Shown here: positions 25,376-33,445 of the stretch, piece after piece
How the letters are laid out: each line of letters begins with the position of its first letter
How positions within the stretch are numbered: position 1 is the first letter of the stretch
Assembly (NCBI GenBank): GCA_016789745.1
Contig: JAEUQF010000118.1
Coordinates: forward strand, 1-64,000
Direction of reading: 5' to 3'
From: Bryobacterales bacterium
Lineage (GTDB): Bacteria > Acidobacteriota > Terriglobia > Bryobacterales > Bryobacteraceae
Length of the DNA stretch: 64,000 nt
Position numbers and translations under genes: made by a program
The notes under the pieces: model-generated
The model's input: the letters and a program-made list of their open reading frames with translations, nothing else
Told to the model about the DNA's origin: nothing
Database searches by the model: none

Positions 25376-28300
25376 TTACTGGAAATAGCCGTTGATGTCG
25401 AGGATGACGTGCGTCTGGTCGGTAACAAAGGCGCTGACGACTCCGTTGGTGCCGGCCGGGACGATGGCGGCATTAGCAACGACGCGCCCAAGGAACGAAT
25501 TCAGGGTAGAGACCAGGGGTTGTGGTTTACCGGCGGGCCACAGCGTGAGGTAGCTGAGGGCACTGGTAGGAACGACCGTGACGTTGAGCGAGTAGGCTTT
25601 GGCGGCGGCCGGGACGTTGCAAACGCCGGCGACAGGGAAGTCGCGTTGGGCGCCGGCGGCGAGGATGGGCGCGCCCTGGCCGGTGAGCCGGGTATCGGCG
25701 ACGCGGCAGGGTGGCACGGGTTGGAAGCGCAGTTCGTTAGGAGAGCCCGGTGCGCTGAAGTAGCCGTTGACGTCGAGGATGGTGTCGGCGGTGTGAGTAA
25801 CGAAGGCGGACACGGCGCCAGCGACTCCCGCGGGCACAATGGCGGCATTGGCGACGATGGCGGCGTCGAAGGAATTGAGGGTGGAGACCAGCGGCTGGGC
25901 TTGGCCGGTGGGAAAGATGGTGAGGTAGCTGAGCGGCGCCGGGGGAACGACGGTGACATTGAGGGAGTAGGCGGCCGCGGTGGGCAGCCCGCAGTTACCG
26001 GGGAGCGGGTAACTGCGGGTGCTGCCGGGGCCGGGCGTAGGAGCCCCAAAGGGGCCGGTAGACCCGGAACCTGGTCGCGTATCGGCAAGGCGGCAGGGAT
26101 CAACGGTGTAGAAGGAGAAGGCGTTCGGGGCAGCGTTGGAATCGAAGTAGCCGTTGATGTCGATGATGAAATCGGCACGGTTGGTGACAAAGACGCTGAT
26201 GGCGCGATTGAGGCCGGCCGGGACGATGGCGGCGTTGGCGACGACCCCGCCATGGAACGAGTTGAGGGTGGACACCAGGGGTTGGGGCTGACCGGTGGGC
26301 CACATGGTGAGATACGACAGCGGTTCGGCCGGCAGCACGGTGACGTTGAGGGAGTAAGCGGCGGCCGAAGGCGGGATACCGCAATTGCCGGCGGGCACCG
26401 GGATCTCGCGCGTTGTGTTGGGGGTAGGGGTGGGTGGGCCGAAGGCGCCGCTGAAGCCCGATCCTGTACGGGTGTCGGCAATGCGGCAGGGCAGCACAGG
26501 GACGAAGTAGAGGGTATTGGGTGACGTGCCGGTGCTGGTGGTGAATCGCCAGGTAGGACTGCTGGCCGAGAGGGCACCATTGCGGGCGACGATGCGCCAG
26601 TAGTAAAGGGTGCCGGCCGTGAGGGCGCCGGGGTTATAGACAGGGGTATTGACGGTGGCAACCAGCGGGGGCGTGGAGGAAACGCCGAAGTAGACGTCGT
26701 AGGAGGTGGCGTTGGTGGCGGTCCAGGCGAGCGCCGTGTTCACGGGGAGATTGCCGGCCGCGTCGGCAGGTTGCGGATTGGCAGGCGTGCCGGGGGTTAC
26801 CGGGCCTCCAATCTGGAAGGTAACGCTGTTGGAGGTTCCTCCGGCCGGGTCAAATACGGTAATCGCGGCACTGGCAACGGCGGTCACATCGAGCGCTGGA
26901 ATCTGCGCCCGCAGCGTGGTGGCATTCACGAATGTGGTGGTACGCGCGGCTCCGTTCCAGCGCACTACCGATTGGGCCGTGAAGTTCGTGCCGGCGACTT
27001 CCAGGGTGAAAGCAGCGGCGCCTGCGGTGGTGCCCGCCGGGGTGAGGGACGTAATGGTAGGCGCAGTGACGGTGGAACCGACCTGAAGGGAGACGGGCAC
27101 GGTCATCACCATGCCCCCGCTGACAAAGAAGATCTCCCCGCCATAGGTACCGGCGGCGAGCGCCTGCGTATCCTGGGCACTGACCGTGATGCCCCAGGGA
27201 GTCTGGCAATTGCCGCAGGAATTGCCGTTGGTGTTGCTGACGCGAAGCCAGTCGCCACCGCCGCTGGTGAACGAATCGCGAACGAAGAAGAAGTTGGCGG
27301 CGGTGCTGTTGATGGTCACGGCCTGGGTCTGGGGGTTGGGCGCGCCGACGTTTTTGGTGAAGGCGATGGGCGGGAGTTGGACGAACAGATCGGGTCCGGT
27401 CGTGACGGTAACGGGGACGGTCATGCTGGAGCCGGGCGCCTGGAAGTGGAGGTTGCCGGTGTAGGTGCCGGCGACGAGTCCGGCGTTGGGCAGGAGTTGG
27501 CGGTTCACGGTGACCGTGACCGTAGAAGGTGCGGTGCCGTTGGGCGGGGTGGCGCTGAGCCAGGCGGCGCCGTCGGCAGTGGTGGCGGTGACGGTCCAGT
27601 TCAGGGCGCCGGTGCCGCCGTTGCGCACTTCGACGGTTTGGGAGGGGATGGCGGCGGCGCCCGGAGTGGCCAGGAAGCTCATATGGCCCCGCGTACTGGC
27701 AAAGAAGGCCGATGCCGGCGGTGCCACGGTGAGCGTTACGGGCACCACCATGGTGAAGCCGGCGCTGGCCATCTCGATCTGGCCGGTGTAGGTTCCAGCG
27801 GCCAGGGTTGGGGGCGCCTGCACCTTCACGACAAGGCCGAAGGGAGTCTGGCAGTTGCCGCAGGAGTTGAAGTTAGCGTTGGTGACGCTGAGCCAGTCGC
27901 CGCCGGTAGCGGTGGAGACATTTCGGACGAAGAAGAACTCGGCGCCGGTGCTGGCCACGGTGATGAGTTGGGGCAAGGGGTTGGGCCCGGCAAAGGGCAT
28001 GGTGAAGTGAAGTCCGTTGATCTGGCGGAAGACGTCGTCGCCGACGGTGACGCGCACGGGGATGGTGAGGCTGTTCTGGCCGGACTGGAGTCGAATCTGG
28101 CCGGTGAAGGTGCCGGCGACGAGACCGCCATTGGGGAGGCTGGAGCGAAGGATGGAAACCGAAGGTTGGGAGGGCGCGGTGCCGGAGGTGGCGGATATGC
28201 CCAGCCAGCCGCCGCCGTCGGCGGTGGTGGCGGTGGCTGTCCAATCGAGGGTGCCGGTGCCGCCGTTGCGGATCGGGAGCAGTTGGGGTGGCGGAGTTTG

Positions 28301-30040
28301 GCCGCCGGTGCGAAGGGAGAAAGCGATTTCGCCGGGGACGTTGTCGAAGAAGGCGGAGTCGGGGGCGGCAACCGTCAGGGTTACGGGGATCGTCATGGAC
28401 ATGCCGCCGCTGGCGGCAATGATCTGTCCGGTGTAGGTGCCGGCGGCGAGCGTGGGCGGGGCGTTGACGGACACGCTGATGCCGAACGGCGTCTGGCAGT
28501 TGCCGCAGGAGTTGAAGTTGGTATTGGCGGCGGAAAGCCAGTTGCCCCCGGTGGCGGTGCGGACTTCGCGGACGGCAAAGAACTCGGCACCGGCGCTGGC
28601 AATAGTCACGACTTGCGGCAGGGGATTGGGGCCGCCAAACGGCTTCGAGAAGCTCAAGCCATTGACCTGCTGGAAGGTGTCGGGGCCGACGGTAACGGTG
28701 ACGGGAATGGTGACGGAGCCGTTGGCAGAGCGGAACAGCAACTGGCCGACGACGGTCTTCGTCACCAGTACGATGCTGGGGAGGTTGTTGTGGTTGACAC
28801 GGACTTCGAGCGTAGAGGGCGTAGTGCCGTTGGCCGGGGCGGCGCTGAGCCAGGGGCGGTTGTCGGCGGTGGTGGTGGTGAGGGTCCAGTCAAGGAAGGG
28901 AGCGGGGCCACCGTGGCGGATCTGGATCTGTTGGGGGGAGGGGGAGGGCCCGCCAACGGGCAGGGAGAAGTTCAAGGCGCCGGGAGGGTTATCGAAGTAC
29001 GTAGAGCCGGGGGCGGCGACGGTGAGGTTGACCGGAACCACCATAATATTGCCGCCGGAGGCGAAGACGATCTGGCCGGTGTAGGAGCCGGCGGCAAGAG
29101 TGGGAGCGGCGGTGATGCTGACGGTTTTGGTAAAGGGCGTCTGGCAATTCCGGCAGGAGTTGAAGTTGGCGTTGGTGACCTGGAGCCAGTCGTTGCCGGT
29201 GGCGGTGGCTTCGTCCTGGACGAAGAAGAAACTGGCGCCGGTGCTGCTGACACTGAGGACTTGGGGCAAGGGATTGGCCCCGGAGAATGGCTTGGTGAAG
29301 CTGATGGGGTTGAGTTGGAGGAAGACATCGTCGCCAACGGTGACACTGACCGGTACGGTTACGACGGTGCCGCCGCCTTCGAATCGCAACATGCCGAGAA
29401 ACACGCCGGCGACGGCGCCCGCGGAGGGGAGGTTTTGGTTATTGATGGAGACGGTGACAAGGGAAGGGGCGGTGCCGGAGGCGGGGGTAACGTTGAGCCA
29501 GTTGCCGCCGTCGGCCGTGGAGGTGGTGAGGGTCCAGTTGAGGGCACCGGGGCCGCCGTTGCGGACCTGCAGGGATTGGGCCGGGGAGGTGTCGCCCGGG
29601 CGGAACGAGAAGGTAAGTTTGCCGGGTAAGTTATCGAGGAAGACGGCGCCGGGGGCCGTGATCTGGAGCGTGACGGGGATGGTAAGTGTGCGTTGTCCGG
29701 AAGTAAGGACAATCTGTCCGGTATAAGTGCCGGCGGCGAGCGTGGAAGCGGGGTTGACGCTGACGTTCAGACCCCAGGGTGTCTGGCAGTTTCCGCAGGA
29801 ATTGAAGTTGGTATTGGACAAGGTGAGCCAGTTGCCGCCGCTGCTGGTGCTGACCGCGTTAGTGAAGAAGAACGGCGCGCCGGTGCTGTTGACGGTAATG
29901 ATCTGCGGCAGGGGATTGGCGCCGCCGAATGACTTAGTAAAGGACAGCGCCGGAATTGGGGCGAAATCCTGGGACAGGCCCGGGGCCGCCATCGCCAGAA
30001 GCACACAAGTTACCAGGGAGAAGGGAGAGAAAGAACGCAT
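25376..30040 (-). CDS. Giant secreted BACON-like repeat protein with IPT, FN3-like and triple C-terminal domains
   Basis: The ATG at 30040 gives the signal peptide MRSFSPFSLVTCVLLAM; the product has 1554 residues. The first 1000 residues alternate two BACON-like modules as A-B-A-B-A-B-A-B-A. Module A begins like ALSFTKSFGGANPLPQ and contains N-[FG]-NSC-[GR]-NCQTP. Module B contains NGG-[PT]-GALNWT...TADG and NGTAPS. An IPT/TIG domain (PTITSLTPAGTTAG) and an FN3-like domain (YYWRIVARNG) follow. The last 400 residues are three copies of a domain with PCR-[ILV]-ADTR, YSLNVTV, LVSTLNSF and DINGYF, as on many secreted actinobacterial and acidobacterial enzymes. No catalytic site; an adhesive or surface role is inferred. 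Confidence 0.9.
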   Translation of the reverse strand: MRSFSPFSLVTCVLLAMAAPGLSQDFAPIPALSFTKSFGGANPLPQIITVNSTGAPFFFTNAVSTSSGGNWLTLSNTNFNSCGNCQTPWGLNVSVNPASTLAAGTYTGQIVLTSGQRTLTIPVTLQITAPGAVFLDNLPGKLTFSFRPGDTSPAQSLQVRNGGPGALNWTLTTSTADGGNWLNVTPASGTAPSLVTVSINNQNLPSAGAVAGVFLGMLRFEGGGTVVTVPVSVTVGDDVFLQLNPISFTKPFSGANPLPQVLSVSSTGASFFFVQDEATATGNDWLQVTNANFNSCRNCQTPFTKTVSITAAPTLAAGSYTGQIVFASGGNIMVVPVNLTVAAPGSTYFDNPPGALNFSLPVGGPSPSPQQIQIRHGGPAPFLDWTLTTTTADNRPWLSAAPANGTTPSTLEVRVNHNNLPSIVLVTKTVVGQLLFRSANGSVTIPVTVTVGPDTFQQVNGLSFSKPFGGPNPLPQVVTIASAGAEFFAVREVRTATGGNWLSAANTNFNSCGNCQTPFGISVSVNAPPTLAAGTYTGQIIAASGGMSMTIPVTLTVAAPDSAFFDNVPGEIAFSLRTGGQTPPPQLLPIRNGGTGTLDWTATATTADGGGWLGISATSGTAPSQPSVSILRSSLPNGGLVAGTFTGQIRLQSGQNSLTIPVRVTVGDDVFRQINGLHFTMPFAGPNPLPQLITVASTGAEFFFVRNVSTATGGDWLSVTNANFNSCGNCQTPFGLVVKVQAPPTLAAGTYTGQIEMASAGFTMVVPVTLTVAPPASAFFASTRGHMSFLATPGAAAIPSQTVEVRNGGTGALNWTVTATTADGAAWLSATPPNGTAPSTVTVTVNRQLLPNAGLVAGTYTGNLHFQAPGSSMTVPVTVTTGPDLFVQLPPIAFTKNVGAPNPQTQAVTINSTAANFFFVRDSFTSGGGDWLRVSNTNGNSCGNCQTPWGITVSAQDTQALAAGTYGGEIFFVSGGMVMTVPVSLQVGSTVTAPTITSLTPAGTTAGAAAFTLEVAGTNFTAQSVVRWNGAARTTTFVNATTLRAQIPALDVTAVASAAITVFDPAGGTSNSVTFQIGGPVTPGTPANPQPADAAGNLPVNTALAWTATNATSYDVYFGVSSTPPLVATVNTPVYNPGALTAGTLYYWRIVARNGALSASSPTWRFTTSTGTSPNTLYFVPVLPCRIADTRTGSGFSGAFGPPTPTPNTTREIPVPAGNCGIPPSAAAYSLNVTVLPAEPLSYLTMWPTGQPQPLVSTLNSFHGGVVANAAIVPAGLNRAISVFVTNRADFIIDINGYFDSNAAPNAFSFYTVDPCRLADTRPGSGSTGPFGAPTPGPGSTRSYPLPGNCGLPTAAAYSLNVTVVPPAPLSYLTIFPTGQAQPLVSTLNSFDAAIVANAAIVPAGVAGAVSAFVTHTADTILDVNGYFSAPGSPNELRFQPVPPCRVADTRLTGQGAPILAAGAQRDFPVAGVCNVPAAAKAYSLNVTVVPTSALSYLTLWPAGKPQPLVSTLNSFLGRVVANAAIVPAGTNGVVSAFVTDQTHVILDINGYFQ
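27190..29830 (-). repeat. Direct repeats of about 645 bp encoding BACON-like A/B module pairs
   Basis: A near-identical CxxC-encoding segment (plus strand starts gtctggcagttgccgcagg) recurs near 27199, 27847, 28491, 29140 and 29781, a spacing of roughly 642-649 bp or 215 codons. These are coding tandem repeats inside the giant secreted protein and could recombine or confuse short-read assembly. Confidence 0.85.
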
Positions 30041-30240
30041 GGCATCCTCGTAGATACGGAATCTTTGAGCAGGTACAAAACAGTATGCGTTCGGAGAGGC
30101 AACAACTGGACACAAATGTGGAAGCGTTGCAAGCCCCCGGTACCGTTCCACACGATTCGCAGGCGGCCGCGGTTGTCCCTGTTCGTTCGCCGACTTGTCC
30201 GGCGTTGGCGTGATCCCAACCGCAGCTGGTCTGCGTCACA

Positions 30241-30711
30241 ATGGCTGCTATGGATTTCCGGCTTGCGCGTGTGGAGGAAGAAGCGGCGTTGCGCCAGATG
30301 ATTCTCGATAGCTTTGAGCCAATCACCTGGTACAAGAAACTGGACGCCCGGGTGGGGCCGCTGAACGGATTGGACTGGCGGGAGCGGTGGCAGTTGCGGC
30401 TGAACAAGATCTTCGCCACGCAGATCATCCTGGTGGGCGAAGTGGACGGGCGTGTGGTGGCTTGCGCCACTGGTACGGTGGATGAGGCGGCAAAGCTGGG
30501 GTATGTGGATCTGTTGGCGGTAGACCAGGGCGAGCAGGGCAAGGGGTATGGGCGCGATATGCTGCGGGGAATGATGGATCATTTCCGGGCGCTGGGGATG
30601 CAGCAGGCGCATCTGGAATGTCTGCAAGATAACGACCGCGGCAACGCGCTGTACCGGGGGGAAGGCTGGGAGTTGGTGGCGGCGCAGTACCACTGGTTTC
30701 GGAAGCTGTAA
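30241..30711 (+). CDS. GNAT-family N-acetyltransferase
   Basis: This 156-residue protein has the GNAT fold. Motif A reads VDLLAVDQGEQGKGYGRDML, in which Q-x-x-G-x-G supplies the acetyl-CoA pyrophosphate loop. It is followed by a beta5 strand (AHLECLQDNDRGNALY) and the C-terminal Y-x-x-x-GW-x-L. Two start codons are possible, ATG at 30241 or 30250; the first is used here. It is divergent from the giant BACON protein across a 200-bp region. The substrate cannot be predicted. Confidence 0.88.
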   Translation: MAAMDFRLARVEEEAALRQMILDSFEPITWYKKLDARVGPLNGLDWRERWQLRLNKIFATQIILVGEVDGRVVACATGTVDEAAKLGYVDLLAVDQGEQGKGYGRDMLRGMMDHFRALGMQQAHLECLQDNDRGNALYRGEGWELVAAQYHWFRKL

Positions 30712-30767
30712 CAAAGGGTGGGCAGGCGAGATGCCGCATCGGGCGAGTCGTGCTATGTATAGAGACG

Positions 30768-31271
30768 ATGGTGAGATTGGAAGCTGTGCTCCACTCCTGG
30801 CGGACCGTGCGCGCCGACGCCGCGCAAGCGGTCGAAGACTTTCCAGCCGATCAGTTGGAATTCCGCGCAACCGAAGACCTGATGACGTTTCGTCAGCTTG
30901 CGATGCACATCCTGAACGCCGGCAACGGGCTGATCGGCCTGCTGCTGGACGAAGAGAACAACTTCTCAACACCGGAATTTCGAGAGAAGCTGAAGCACTA
31001 CGCTTCGGCGCTGGGTGCGGAGAGCAGCGCCGCGGAGATCGCGGCGGAGCTTCGCTCCAGTTGGGACCAGTGGGAGACGAAGCTGGCGGCCGCCCCGCCC
31101 GAGTTTTGGGGTGGGATGATGACCCGCATGGACGGCCAGCAGGTAACCAGGCTGGAGATGCTGCAGTACGCCAAGGAGCACGAAATCACCCACCGGTCGC
31201 AGATGTTTGTGTACCTGCGGCTAAAAGGGGTGGTGCCACCCACGACGCGCCGGCGTATGGCAAAGAAATAG
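30768..31271 (+). CDS. DinB-superfamily protein
   Basis: The 167-residue protein is a four-helix-bundle DinB/YfiT-type protein. Putative metal ligands are the His in LAMHILNAG and the pair in EHEITHRSQMF, which matches the H-x3-H helix 4 signature of the superfamily. The family includes bacillithiol/mycothiol transferases and uncharacterised metal hydrolases. The ATG at 30768 is preferred to a GTG at 30750. No Shine-Dalgarno lies upstream, but a -10-like TATAGA (30757-30762) does, so the message may be leaderless. A second partial DinB-like gene lies at the right window edge. Confidence 0.85.
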   Translation: MVRLEAVLHSWRTVRADAAQAVEDFPADQLEFRATEDLMTFRQLAMHILNAGNGLIGLLLDEENNFSTPEFREKLKHYASALGAESSAAEIAAELRSSWDQWETKLAAAPPEFWGGMMTRMDGQQVTRLEMLQYAKEHEITHRSQMFVYLRLKGVVPPTTRRRMAKK

Positions 31272-31282
31272 CAAGATAGGGA

Positions 31283-31311
31283 TTGCAAGCGCGATCCCGT
31301 TCCGATACAAA
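31283..31311 (+). promoter_or_regulatory. Candidate sigma-70 promoter of the LysW-like gene
   Basis: TTGCAA (31283-31288) and TACAAA (31306-31311) are separated by exactly 17 bp and precede a strong ribosome-binding site (GAGGAGG) and the ATG at 31344. Each hexamer matches consensus at four of six positions. Confidence 0.4.
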
Positions 31312-31343
31312 ATAGAGGCAGTTTTTGTGAGGAGGACGAGGCA

Positions 31344-31577
31344 ATGATCAACTGTCCCGCATGTGATGCGGTGATCGATGTGGATGAAGACGAACTGGAC
31401 GAGGGAGACCCGCTGAGCTGTGATGAGTGTGGCGCCAGCCTGCGCGTGGTGAGCGTCGACCCGGTGGAGTTGGAATCCGACGACGACGACGACGACGATG
31501 AGGACGAGGACTTCGACGACTTCGACGAGGACGACGAAGACGAGGAGGAAGAGGAAGAAGAGGAAGAGAACTGGTAG
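31344..31577 (+). CDS. LysW-like zinc-ribbon protein with very acidic tail
   Basis: The 77-residue protein starts MINCPACDAVIDVDEDEL and continues LSCDECGASLRVVSVDPVEL. This is the two-CxxC zinc ribbon of LysW amino-group carrier proteins, including the VVS-x-DP stretch. The second half is almost pure Asp/Glu (about 30 residues) and ends EEENW. Classical LysW ends EDWGE, where the last Glu is the attachment site for alpha-aminoadipate or glutamate; that terminal GE is absent here, and no lysX/lysZ/lysY neighbours are seen. A carrier role is therefore doubtful; a zinc-ribbon nucleic-acid or protein-binding role is possible. A strong Shine-Dalgarno is present. Confidence 0.8.
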   Translation: MINCPACDAVIDVDEDELDEGDPLSCDECGASLRVVSVDPVELESDDDDDDDEDEDFDDFDEDDEDEEEEEEEEENW

Positions 31578-31589
31578 GGCGGTCTGAAG

Positions 31590-31985
31590 GTGGTGTTGCG
31601 ACGCCGGACAGCATTGTACCGAGTGGCGAGCCTGGGCGCGGTATGCCTGGGCTGCCCTGGTTTTGTATCCTGGGCCGCCGGCAAGGAGCGGAAAAAGAAG
31701 GCGCTGGCGACGATTGCCGGGACGGTGTTCCGGGATCCGGGCTTTGCGTTACGCGGGGCCGAAGTGATTCTGGAACCGGCACCGGAGGGTGCTACGTCAG
31801 TTAAGGTGAAGAAGATGCGTGCGGTAAGCGACGGACGCGGCGAGTTTGCCTTTTACGTGCCGGCCGCCCAGATGCGATACCAGCTGACGGTGCAGGCGCA
31901 GGGCTTGCAGCCGGAAAAGCGCTACGTGACGATTGCGGGCGAAGAGCGGCAGGATGTGTACGTGACCCTGAAGCCCGCCAATTGA
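31590..31985 (+). CDS. Secreted carboxypeptidase-regulatory-like (CNA-B-like) protein, 131 aa
   Basis: A Cys-containing hydrophobic N-terminus (ASLGAVCLGCPGFVSWAAG) serves as signal peptide. The mature part is one carboxypeptidase-regulatory-like beta domain: ATIAGTVFRDPGFALRGAEV, then VSDGRGEFAFYVP, YQLTVQAQGLQP and a final VYVTLKPAN. The start is ambiguous among GTG 31590, GTG 31593 and TTG 31596, with GAAGG just upstream. It sits 12 bp after the LysW-like gene and 13 bp before a second small protein of the same kind. Confidence 0.75.
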   Translation: MVLRRRTALYRVASLGAVCLGCPGFVSWAAGKERKKKALATIAGTVFRDPGFALRGAEVILEPAPEGATSVKVKKMRAVSDGRGEFAFYVPAAQMRYQLTVQAQGLQPEKRYVTIAGEERQDVYVTLKPAN

Positions 31986-31998
31986 GGAGATTCGGCCA

Positions 31999-32409
31999 AT
32001 GAGAGCGACCAAATGGTTGGGGTTTGCGGCAGTGGCGCTGGCCGCGGTGGCGGTGGATGCCGTCGTAGCCCAGATTGTGCCCCAGCAGAAGAACGCGCCC
32101 TTCTTCAAAGGGGATAAGAAGAACAAGGACGATGACGCCAAGACGCGCAGCCTGAGCGGGCTGGTGCGGGACGACAAGGACAACCTTGCCGAAGGCGCCG
32201 TGGTGCAACTGAAGGACACCAAGAGCCTGCAGGTGCGGTCGTTCATCGTGAAGGAAGACGGTAAGTTCCAGTTCCATGGCCTGAGCCAGGAAGTGGATTA
32301 CCAGGTGAAGGCGGACCTGCGCAACATGACCAGCGACGTTAAGACGCTGAGCGTGTTTGATTCGCGCAAGGCCGCGGTGATCAACCTGAAGCTGGAACCG
32401 AAGAAATGA
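31999..32409 (+). CDS. Secreted carboxypeptidase-regulatory-like protein, 136 aa
   Basis: A signal peptide (MRATKWLGFAAVALAAVAV) is followed by a lysine-rich stretch (KGDKKNKDDDAK) and one carboxypeptidase-regulatory-like domain with SGLVRDDKDNLAEGAVVQLK, DGKFQFHGLSQ and YQVKADL. GAGGA precedes the ATG. Its TGA overlaps the next ATG (ATGA, 32406-32409), so it is translationally coupled to the redoxin gene. Function unknown; probably a periplasmic or surface beta domain. Confidence 0.8.
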   Translation: MRATKWLGFAAVALAAVAVDAVVAQIVPQQKNAPFFKGDKKNKDDDAKTRSLSGLVRDDKDNLAEGAVVQLKDTKSLQVRSFIVKEDGKFQFHGLSQEVDYQVKADLRNMTSDVKTLSVFDSRKAAVINLKLEPKK

Positions 32410-32960
32410 AGCGCCGGGAGTGGTTGGCGGCACTGGCGCTGCCGTGGGCTTTACCGGGTGCGGTGCGGGTGGATGAGGTGACCCTATTCGCCGACAGGAA
32501 GCCATCGGTGTTCGTGCTGCGGGATCGCGTCACGGTGATGATTTTCCTTTCCACCGTATGTCCCATTTCGAACGACTACAACGACCGCATGGGTGCGCTT
32601 TATCGTGAATTGAGCGCCAAGGGCGTGCAGTGGCTGGCCATCAACGCAAACCAGAATGAGCCGTGGAGCGAAGTGGACCAGCACCGGCAGCAGGCTGGCT
32701 ATCCGTTCCCGGTGTGGAAGGATCGCAATAACGTGGTGGCGGACAAGGTGGGTGCCTCGGTGACGCCGGAGGTTTTCGTCTTCGATAAAGATGCGGCGCT
32801 GCGCTACCAGGGCCAGATTGACGACAGCCGCAACCCGGCACGCACGCAGGTGCTTGGACTGAAGAATGCGGTGGAGCAGTTGCTCGCTGGGCAGCCGGTA
32901 ACGAAGACGCAGACGAAAGCGTTCGGCTGCACCATTAAACGAGTGAGGAAGAGTTCCTGA
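32406..32960 (+). CDS. Exported redoxin/AhpC-TSA-like protein
   Basis: The 184-residue protein has a twin-arginine-like N-terminus (MKRREWLAALALPWALPG). A thioredoxin fold follows, with FLSTVCPISNDYN, in which a single active-site Cys replaces CxxC, and the cis-Pro motif ASVTPEVFVFD. The CPISN-x-Y signature belongs to redoxins often fused to or encoded beside copper/haem proteins. It overlaps its neighbours on both sides (ATGA and TGATG). It probably works with the adjacent TlpA-like protein in periplasmic thiol or metal chemistry. Confidence 0.85.
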   Translation: MKRREWLAALALPWALPGAVRVDEVTLFADRKPSVFVLRDRVTVMIFLSTVCPISNDYNDRMGALYRELSAKGVQWLAINANQNEPWSEVDQHRQQAGYPFPVWKDRNNVVADKVGASVTPEVFVFDKDAALRYQGQIDDSRNPARTQVLGLKNAVEQLLAGQPVTKTQTKAFGCTIKRVRKSS

Positions 32961-33427
32961 TGCTTCGCGTAGTGGCGTGTTTGTTACTTGGCGCTTTGCT
33001 GGCGTTGCCGGCAAACCTGGCACCCGTGGATCCGCCGGCCTACCAGAAGATGGTGGCGGCGCAGAAGGGCAAAGTGGTGCTGGTGAATTTCTGGGCCACC
33101 TACTGTATTCCGTGCCGCAAGGAAATGCCGGCGCTGGTGCAGTTGGCCGAGAAGTACCGGGCCAAGGGTTTCGTGTTCGTGACCGTGTCGGCCGATGAGC
33201 CGGAGGATGCGGCGAAGGCGGGGAACTTCCTGGATGCGGTAAAGGTGCCTGGACCGCACTATCTGCGCAAGGGCGACGAGGAAGCGTTCATCAACGCCCT
33301 GGATCCGAAATGGAGCGGGGCGCTGCCGGCAAGTTTCCTGTATGACCGCGCCGGCAAGAAGGTGAAGGCTTACTACGGCGAAGTTGGTTTGAAGGAGTTG
33401 GAAGCGGCTCTAGTGAAGCTGCTGTAG
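32960..33427 (+). CDS. TlpA/ResA-like periplasmic thioredoxin
   Basis: The 155-residue protein has a signal peptide (MLRVVACLLLGALLALPAN) and a thioredoxin domain with the active site NFWATYCIPCRKEMP (C-I-P-C) and cis-Pro in ALPASFLYD. This is the TlpA/ResA class that reduces apocytochrome or other exported thiols. Its ATG overlaps the redoxin stop codon (TGATG). Cytochrome c and PQQ dehydrogenase genes lie 1.2 kb downstream, consistent with but not proof of a cytochrome-maturation role. Confidence 0.9.
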   Translation: MLRVVACLLLGALLALPANLAPVDPPAYQKMVAAQKGKVVLVNFWATYCIPCRKEMPALVQLAEKYRAKGFVFVTVSADEPEDAAKAGNFLDAVKVPGPHYLRKGDEEAFINALDPKWSGALPASFLYDRAGKKVKAYYGEVGLKELEAALVKLL

Positions 33428-33445
33428 AGCAGGCGTGATAGGATC

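Noticed and set aside
27190-29830. Regularly spaced repeats as a CRISPR array
   Set aside because: The period is about 645 bp, the repeats are in frame and encode BACON-like modules; no cas genes are present.
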